DNA of 64,000 nucleotides, taken from NCBI GenBank assembly GCA_002707495.1, contig PAMZ01000014.1, positions 1 to 64,000 on the forward strand. Reading direction: 5' to 3'. The notes beneath the pieces are model-generated. The model did no database searches. It saw only the letters and a program-made list of their open reading frames with translations, and was not told the DNA's origin. The DNA is from Halobacteriovoraceae bacterium. GTDB lineage: Bacteria > Bdellovibrionota > Bacteriovoracia > Bacteriovoracales > Bacteriovoracaceae. Made by a program: the position numbers and the translations under genes. Shown here in pieces: positions 58,901 through 64,000 of the stretch (its first letter is position 1; the number at the start of each line of letters is the position of its first letter).

Positions 58901-61510
58901 ATGAAAACCTCTGAAATAAGAACAAAATTTGTAAAATTTTTCCAGGAAAAAGGTCATGAGCAATTAGAATCATCATCATTGATTCCTCTTGATGACCCTA
59001 CCCTCATGTTTGCAAATGCCGGTATGAATCAGTTTAAAGATTTCTTTACTGGAAAAGCTAATCCCAGCTCTAAAAGAGCTGTTACTATTCAGAAATGCGT
59101 TCGAGCAGGTGGTAAGCATAATGATTTAGAAAACGTAGGTTTTACCGCGAGGCACCACACCTTTTTTGAAATGCTTGGAAATTTTTCCTTTGGCGATTAT
59201 TTCAAAGAAGAAGCAATTGATTTTGCCTGGAGTTTTTTAACTAAAGAATTAAAAATTCCTGAAAACAAACTTTATATCACTGTTCATGAGACTGACGAAG
59301 AAGCAAGGACGATTTGGCATAAAAGCCAGGGTGTTCCCTTAGAGAGAATTTTCTACCGTGGAGATAAAGATAATTTTTGGGAAATGGGTGAGATTGGGCC
59401 TTGTGGTCCCTCGAGTGAAATATTTTTTGATCATGGAGAAGAGTATTCTGATGGTGCTGATACCAGCGATTGCATCTTGGATGATGAAGGACGATACGTA
59501 GAAATTTGGAACCTCGTATTCATGCAATTTGAGAAATTCAAAAACGAAGCTGGTGAAATTGAAAGAAAGGAACTTCCTAATCCCTGTGTCGACACAGGAT
59601 CTGGACTAGAGAGAGTTTCAGCTGTTCTTCAAAATGTATACTGGAACTATGATACTGATGGATTTACTAAACTCATCTGCGAATTAGAAAAAATCAGTGG
59701 GAAAAAGTATAGCGATCCAAATTTCGTCAATAGCTTTCGCGTCGTTTGTGACCATGCTCGCGCCACAACTATGCTTATAACCGATGGGGTTATCCCAAGT
59801 AATGAGGGGCGAGGATATGTTTTAAGAAGAATTATAAGACGTGCTACGAGGCATCTTCAAGAACTAGGGATCGAATCTTTATCTCTTCACAAATTAGTCG
59901 AAACTGTTTTTGCAGATCTTGGTGAGGTTTATCCACAAAATGCTGCTAATAAAGATCTAGCAACGAAGATGTTAAAGATTGAAGAGGAGAAGTTCAGAAC
60001 GACTCTTAAAACTGGTCTTGATTTACTTAAAAAAGAAATTTCAAATCTAAAATCAAAAAAGATGGATGGGAATATTGCCTTTAAGCTCTATGATACTTAT
60101 GGATTCCCTTTCGACCTTACTGAAGTTATCCTGCGCGAACGAGGTTTGGAAGTCAGTGAAGATGAATTCAACAGTGCAATGGAAAAACAAAAAGAGCTTT
60201 CAAGATCCTCTTCAAATTTTAATATTAAAGAAGACGATAAAGAACAATATTATCAGATCTATGAAAAGTATGGGGCAAACGAATTTACTGGCTATGATTC
60301 GTTAGAGATAAAGGCGAAGTGTTTAGCCGTATTTCCAAACGAAGACAAGGTTTCACTTGTTTTTGATAAGACTCCTTTTTATGGAGAAAGTGGCGGTCAG
60401 GTTGGCGATACCGGGAAAGTATTACTTGAAGGCAAAATTATAGCTGAAGTCATGGATACACAAAAACCGGTTGATGGAATTCACGCTCACCTCTCCAAAG
60501 CGAATAGCGATATTAAACCCGGTGAGACTTATACCTTGGTGGTAGATTCCTCAAAAAGAGAATTGATAAAGAGAAATCATTCTGCCACTCACCTTCTCCA
60601 AGCAGCTTTAATTGAAGTTCTAGGTCCTCATATTAAACAAGCGGGATCTAGGGTAAGCACAGATAGCTTGCGATTTGACTTTACCCAACCAGAAGCTGTC
60701 TCAAAATCAGACCTCCAAAAAGTCGAAGATCTTGTTAATCAAAAAATTCGAAATGCTTTAGCTGTATCAGCAAGTCTTATGACAAAAGATGAAGCGACAT
60801 CTAAGGGGGCGATGGCACTTTTCGGAGAAAAATACGGAGATGAAGTCAGAGTTCTTGAGATGGGTGATTTTTCTCTTGAGCTATGTGGAGGAACTCATGT
60901 TAAGAATACTTCTGAAATTGAAATTTTCGTTATTCTAGGTGAGTCATCACTATCGAGTGGAGTGAGAAGAATTGAGGCCACAACCTCGAGCAACGCTCTA
61001 AATTATCTTATGGAAAGATCTCGAGTTTTGGGCAAAGTTGAGAGAGAACTTTCTTCCAATTCCGATAATGTCTTAGAAAAGATTGAAGCCCTGCAAACAA
61101 CTATCAAAAAGAAGAATAAAGAGATAAAGGAAGTTCAGTCTAGAATGGCAAAGGCCAATCAGCAGGATCTCTTCAGTAAAAAAGAAGAGCTTAAAAATGG
61201 ATTGAGTTTATACAAGGTAGAATTAAAGGATATTCCAGCAAAAGAATTTCGAGGAATCTCAGATCGTTTTGTTAGTGAGAATTCAGAAGATATTGTGTTT
61301 CTGTATAATATTGAGTCTGACAAATTGTCTTACTTACTTAGAACTAATAAGAAAAATAAAAACATTAACTGCTCTGAAGTTATTAAAGAAAATCAGTCTC
61401 TTATCAACGGTCGAGGTGGCGGAAGACCGGATATGGCACAAGGCTCAGGTGAAGCCCAAGAAATTTCTAAATTTATTGAAGGTATTCAAAATACCTTGGG
61501 GAGTTTATAA
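58901..61510 (+). CDS. alaS: Alanyl-tRNA synthetase
   Basis: An 869-residue synthetase of normal length. The catalytic domain opens MKTSEIRTKFVKFFQEKGHE and contains the class II motifs around FANAGMNQFKDFFTG and TGSGLERV. The editing domain has the zinc-binding HSATH (His560, His564) and CGGTH (Cys662, His666). The C-terminal domain ends with GRGGGRPDMAQGSG. It charges the tRNA-Ala also encoded in this window. The gene is divergent from the GT2 gene; two bases separate it from the oligopeptide-binding gene. Confidence 0.97.
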   Translation: MKTSEIRTKFVKFFQEKGHEQLESSSLIPLDDPTLMFANAGMNQFKDFFTGKANPSSKRAVTIQKCVRAGGKHNDLENVGFTARHHTFFEMLGNFSFGDYFKEEAIDFAWSFLTKELKIPENKLYITVHETDEEARTIWHKSQGVPLERIFYRGDKDNFWEMGEIGPCGPSSEIFFDHGEEYSDGADTSDCILDDEGRYVEIWNLVFMQFEKFKNEAGEIERKELPNPCVDTGSGLERVSAVLQNVYWNYDTDGFTKLICELEKISGKKYSDPNFVNSFRVVCDHARATTMLITDGVIPSNEGRGYVLRRIIRRATRHLQELGIESLSLHKLVETVFADLGEVYPQNAANKDLATKMLKIEEEKFRTTLKTGLDLLKKEISNLKSKKMDGNIAFKLYDTYGFPFDLTEVILRERGLEVSEDEFNSAMEKQKELSRSSSNFNIKEDDKEQYYQIYEKYGANEFTGYDSLEIKAKCLAVFPNEDKVSLVFDKTPFYGESGGQVGDTGKVLLEGKIIAEVMDTQKPVDGIHAHLSKANSDIKPGETYTLVVDSSKRELIKRNHSATHLLQAALIEVLGPHIKQAGSRVSTDSLRFDFTQPEAVSKSDLQKVEDLVNQKIRNALAVSASLMTKDEATSKGAMALFGEKYGDEVRVLEMGDFSLELCGGTHVKNTSEIEIFVILGESSLSSGVRRIEATTSSNALNYLMERSRVLGKVERELSSNSDNVLEKIEALQTTIKKKNKEIKEVQSRMAKANQQDLFSKKEELKNGLSLYKVELKDIPAKEFRGISDRFVSENSEDIVFLYNIESDKLSYLLRTNKKNKNINCSEVIKENQSLINGRGGGRPDMAQGSGEAQEISKFIEGIQNTLGSL

Positions 61511-61512
61511 TC

Positions 61513-63264
61513 GTGGCGAAACATCTACTTATTTGTTTAAGTTTAATAGTCCTATTCTCTTGTTCGAAAGAGAAAAAATCTCAGAAGAATATTCTCAATT
61601 ACGCGCTCACCAGTAATGTTTCTACTTTAGACCCAGCGATTAGTTACGACACAGTTTCAGCAAAGGTTGTTTATCAAATTTATGAAGCTCTTTATGAATA
61701 TGATTATCTAAAAAGACCTTATCAATTAGTTCCTAATTTAGCTGCAAGTCTCCCCATCATAGATGACGAAGGTCTTACTTACAGGATCAAGATTAAGAGT
61801 AATATTGAGTATCACTCCTTCGAGGGGTTCGAAGCTAAAACTCGTTATGTTACGGCACAGGATTTTATCAACGGGATAAAAAGGCTCGCCATCACGCCTG
61901 GAAGTAATGGCTGGTGGCTTTTTGAAGGAAAGATTAAAGGCTTAGATGAATTTAGATCAAAGTTTATAAACTCTAAAAAAGATTATAGCTCAGAGAAAGC
62001 TTACCTTGAGGCTATGCTAGCAGAAAAGGTTGAAGGCTTAACGACAAAGGGTGATTTTAAACTGAATATAAAACTAAAGCAGCCCTACCCACAACTAATC
62101 TATGCCCTTGCAATGGCGTTTACCTCTCCGATACCAAAAGAAGTCATCCTGGCCACAAACAATAGTTTAAATGAAGTGGCTATAGGAACCGGACCCTTTT
62201 ATCTTAAAGAATGGAAGAAGAGTTCCATAATTACTCTTAATAAATTTAAAAATTATCATCCAGCTGTTTTCCCAGCCGAAGGTGATCGGTTTTCCTATGA
62301 GAAAAAACTATTTGCAGACTCGGGAAAGGCACTTCCTTTTATAGATGAAATTAATTTTAAAATCATGAAAGAGTCTCAGACAAGGTGGCTAAACTTCTTA
62401 AAAAAGAAGATTGATATTATTGTCCTAACCAAAGACCATTTTCCCTTAGCCCTCGATCCCACCGGAAACTTAAAAAGTGATTTTAAGAAAGATGGAATCG
62501 AGCTTCAAATAGCTCCAACACTTACTTATTGGTGGCTAGCTATCAATATGGAAGATAATATCCTTGGAAAAAATTTAAAGCTAAGGCAGGCTATCGCCCA
62601 CGCGGTAAATATTGATGATTATATTAAAACCTTTACCAATAATATCGCACTGAAAGCTAATTCTATTTTTCCTCCCGGGGTTAAGGGATATAACCCGACA
62701 ACAACTCTTCCCTACGAATACAATATTGAAAAAGCTAAAAAGCTTTTAGCTGAGGCTGGGTACCCTCAAGGTAAGGGACTTCCCGAGTTTTCTTATGATG
62801 TTAGGGGCTCCACAACTGTTTCACGACAGATGGGAGAATTTGTTCGAAAAGAGTTAGAAAAGATTGGGATCCAAGTAAAAGTAAATCTCAACTCATTTCC
62901 GGGATTTTTAAATAAAGCTAGAACAGGACAATTGCAGCTATGGCAAGGCGGCTGGGCCATGGACTATCCCGACCCAGAGAATGTCGTCCAACTCTTAATT
63001 TCAAAAAATCACCCCCCAGGGCCGAATTCAACCTTTTACTCAAACCCAAAGGTTGACGAACTTTATAAAAAACTCTTTTTTACAAAAGACGAGGATCAGG
63101 TTCTAGAAATCACTAAAGAAGTTGAGTCAATTATTGCTAAGGACCTACCCTGGATTATGCAGTTTTATTCAAGAAACTATATTCTTCATCATAAGCATTT
63201 GAAGAACTTCAGACAGTCAGATTTAATTAACAATAATTTTAAGTACTTGAAAATTGAGCCCTAG
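61513..63264 (+). CDS. Oligopeptide ABC-transporter substrate-binding lipoprotein
   Basis: A 583-residue solute-binding protein of the OppA/DppA family, starting at GTG 61513. The lipoprotein signal is MAKHLLICLSLIVLFSC (Cys17). Family features: ALTSNVSTLDPAISYDTVSAKVV (start of the mature protein), the central GTGPFYLKEW, LRQAIAHAVNIDDYI and WAMDYPDPENVVQLL. It binds peptides in the periplasm for uptake. No permease or ATPase gene follows, so the partner transporter is elsewhere. A predatory or proteolytic lifestyle would use several such proteins (inference). Confidence 0.93.
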   Translation: MAKHLLICLSLIVLFSCSKEKKSQKNILNYALTSNVSTLDPAISYDTVSAKVVYQIYEALYEYDYLKRPYQLVPNLAASLPIIDDEGLTYRIKIKSNIEYHSFEGFEAKTRYVTAQDFINGIKRLAITPGSNGWWLFEGKIKGLDEFRSKFINSKKDYSSEKAYLEAMLAEKVEGLTTKGDFKLNIKLKQPYPQLIYALAMAFTSPIPKEVILATNNSLNEVAIGTGPFYLKEWKKSSIITLNKFKNYHPAVFPAEGDRFSYEKKLFADSGKALPFIDEINFKIMKESQTRWLNFLKKKIDIIVLTKDHFPLALDPTGNLKSDFKKDGIELQIAPTLTYWWLAINMEDNILGKNLKLRQAIAHAVNIDDYIKTFTNNIALKANSIFPPGVKGYNPTTTLPYEYNIEKAKKLLAEAGYPQGKGLPEFSYDVRGSTTVSRQMGEFVRKELEKIGIQVKVNLNSFPGFLNKARTGQLQLWQGGWAMDYPDPENVVQLLISKNHPPGPNSTFYSNPKVDELYKKLFFTKDEDQVLEITKEVESIIAKDLPWIMQFYSRNYILHHKHLKNFRQSDLINNNFKYLKIEP

Positions 63265-63281
63265 GCAGCTCTTGCCTAGGG
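63259..63281 (+). terminator. Hairpin terminator of the alaS-oppA unit
   Basis: CCCTAGGCA (63259-63267) pairs perfectly with TGCCTAGGG (63273-63281) around a five-base loop. The stop codon TAG lies inside the stem. The tail (TTCTCACCC) has only a short T stretch, so efficiency may be moderate. Confidence 0.6.
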
Positions 63282-63293
63282 TTCTCACCCTAT

Positions 63294-63320
63294 TAACCCA
63301 CCTTATAAGTTCGCCGATAA
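63294..63320 (+). promoter_or_regulatory. Sigma28 (FliA)-type promoter
   Basis: TAAC (63294-63297), 15 bases, then a perfect GCCGATAA (63313-63320), the -10 octamer of flagellar sigma28. Only the fourth base of the -35 TAAA differs. Transcription would start about 25 bases before the next ATG. Confidence 0.7.
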
Positions 63321-63352
63321 GACTAGTGTGAAATCCTCATAAGGAAGACATA

Positions 63353-63754
63353 ATGAAATTATCCTGCATAAAAAAATTCTTAGTCCTTACCCTCATTGGC
63401 ATGAGTTTGAATACATATGCCAGAGATCATCTTATCTTTAGTGTCGCGGAGGACATTCCAATGGGATGGCAAGATGACATTAATAGAAGAAATTATTACG
63501 TCAATATGGGAAGTGAACATGGTATTAAAAAAGGTACCACACTCACCGTCTTTCGAAGGATTTCGAAACGAAACCCTTACGATAATAAAAAACGAGTTAA
63601 CTATAAAGTCCCAATCGGAACACTCGAAGTTATTCATGCAGAAGACACCTCTGCGATAGGTAACCTTAAAAAGCTATATAAGTCTGCTAAGGATCCCCTA
63701 TTTGAAATCAATAATTTTATGATAGGTGACTCTGTTGAGGTCAAAGTAAACTAA
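63353..63754 (+). CDS. Small exported protein, possibly FlgT C-terminal-like
   Basis: A 133-residue protein with a signal peptide (MKLSCIKKFLVLTLIGMSLNTYA) and AAGGAAG before the ATG. The mature part (YYVNMGSEHGIKKGTTLTVFRR; VPIGTLEVIHAEDTSAIGNL; MIGDSVEVK) has the compact beta-barrel pattern of the C-terminal domain found in FlgT and related periplasmic proteins: a G-x-x-x-G-I-x-x-G-T turn, then an E-V strand and a final G-D-x-V. FlgT builds a flagellar outer-membrane ring; the sigma28-type promoter supports a motility link. Assignment is tentative. Confidence 0.7.
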   Translation: MKLSCIKKFLVLTLIGMSLNTYARDHLIFSVAEDIPMGWQDDINRRNYYVNMGSEHGIKKGTTLTVFRRISKRNPYDNKKRVNYKVPIGTLEVIHAEDTSAIGNLKKLYKSAKDPLFEINNFMIGDSVEVKVN

Positions 63755-63757
63755 TTA

Positions 63758-63976
63758 TCAACTAAGCTTTTTTGACTTTACCAACTCACCTACCAGTACT
63801 TTATCTAAAATAACAACGGATTCTAGCGCTAGAGCGTAGTCGTGGCCTTTTTCAAACTTTCCTCCCTTGACGGCAATTTGATTTATTCTTTGGCCATGAA
63901 AATATCCCTTGAAATGAAATAAATTTAAATTTTCTTTTGCTCTGAGGTATCTTGAAATAATGAGTACTTTCTTCAT
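63758..63976 (-). CDS. Small basic hypothetical protein
   Basis: A 72-residue lysine-rich reading (MKKVLIISRYLRAKENLNLF...FHGQRINQIAVKGGKFEKGHDYALALESVVILDKVLVGELV) in which the second half alternates like an OB-fold or small barrel. No family is recognised. AAGGG stands two bases before the ATG and is itself in a six-base-pair hairpin (CCTTGC-ATAAA-GCAAGG, 63978-63994), so initiation may be weak. It converges on the exported-protein gene with three bases between stops. Confidence 0.5.
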   Translation of the reverse strand: MKKVLIISRYLRAKENLNLFHFKGYFHGQRINQIAVKGGKFEKGHDYALALESVVILDKVLVGELVKSKKLS

Positions 63977-64000
63977 ACCCTTGCTTTATGCAAGGTATTT

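Noticed and set aside
1..64000. CRISPR arrays, IS elements, prophage or integrase att sites
   Set aside because: No regularly spaced direct repeats, transposase or integrase reading frames, or tRNA-flanking duplications were seen. The tRNA is flanked by an inverted repeat, not by an att-type direct repeat.

Overview
The window is AT-rich, densely packed bacterial chromosome. The best overall guess is a free-swimming Bdellovibrio/Bacteriovorax-type bacterium (Bdellovibrionota). This is inferred from the mix of genes, not from rRNA: a one-locus Tad pilus, two short flagellins, a cbb3 oxidase with fused CcoN-CcoO, a RelA/SpoT-fold protein resembling a delta-proteobacterial family, and several large lineage-specific envelope proteins. 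There is no prophage, IS element or CRISPR array. Many convergent genes end within a few bases of each other, and several genes have a -10 box placed so that the mRNA would start at the start codon.

Layout. 1-380: promoter, tRNA-Ala(UGC) and a boxB/boxA-type antitermination site on the minus strand, pointing out of the window; this looks like the start of an rRNA operon. 381-3242: an exported cyclophilin, a membrane protein of unknown role, and a coiled-coil/FliG-like pair. 13095-3248 (minus): a compact housekeeping operon glmU-glmS-pcrA-AsmA-like-mtnA-ppx-cNMP-binding protein. 13286-16993: lon, then a CheY-like regulator with a possible CheC/CheX partner. 17003-24612: cbb3 oxidase structural and maturation genes (ccoI, ccoS, ccoN-O fusion, ccoQ, single-haem ccoP, ccoG, SafE-like), with an FNR-type site ideally placed before ccoS.

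24613-27218 (minus): an exported YD-repeat (Rhs-like) protein and three tiny exported peptides; two of the peptides carry sigma54-like (-24/-12) promoters. 27294-35027 (minus): the Tad/Flp pilus operon with a TadZ-TadA fusion. It is separated by a symmetric two-promoter region from a recognisable 6S RNA (35232-35411). 35998-38949: a sugar-nucleotide SDR lacking the catalytic lysine and two flagellins with structured leaders, one with a six-codon leader ORF. 39111-50529: GNAT, UbiB-like kinase, VOC protein, zinc ribbon, greA, recG, FHA-like protein, hydrolase, RelA/SpoT-fold protein, pgpA, recA, recX. 50537-58795: surface functions, namely a prepilin/peptidase-S74 chimera, a GT-C-like membrane protein, and a tightly overlapping GT2 - HprK-like kinase - nucleotidyltransferase-fold trio. 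58901-63976: alaS, an oligopeptide-binding lipoprotein, and a small exported protein behind a sigma28-type promoter.

Three promoters (flp, the Rhs-like gene, and the exported protein at 63353) resemble the flagellar sigma28 consensus. This suggests that the pilus and some exported proteins share control with motility. The most novel-looking candidates are the sigma54-linked peptide family, the GT2-HprK-nucleotidyltransferase cassette, the pilin-S74 chimera and the RelA/SpoT-fold protein. All functional statements are read from sequence and family knowledge; no search was run.
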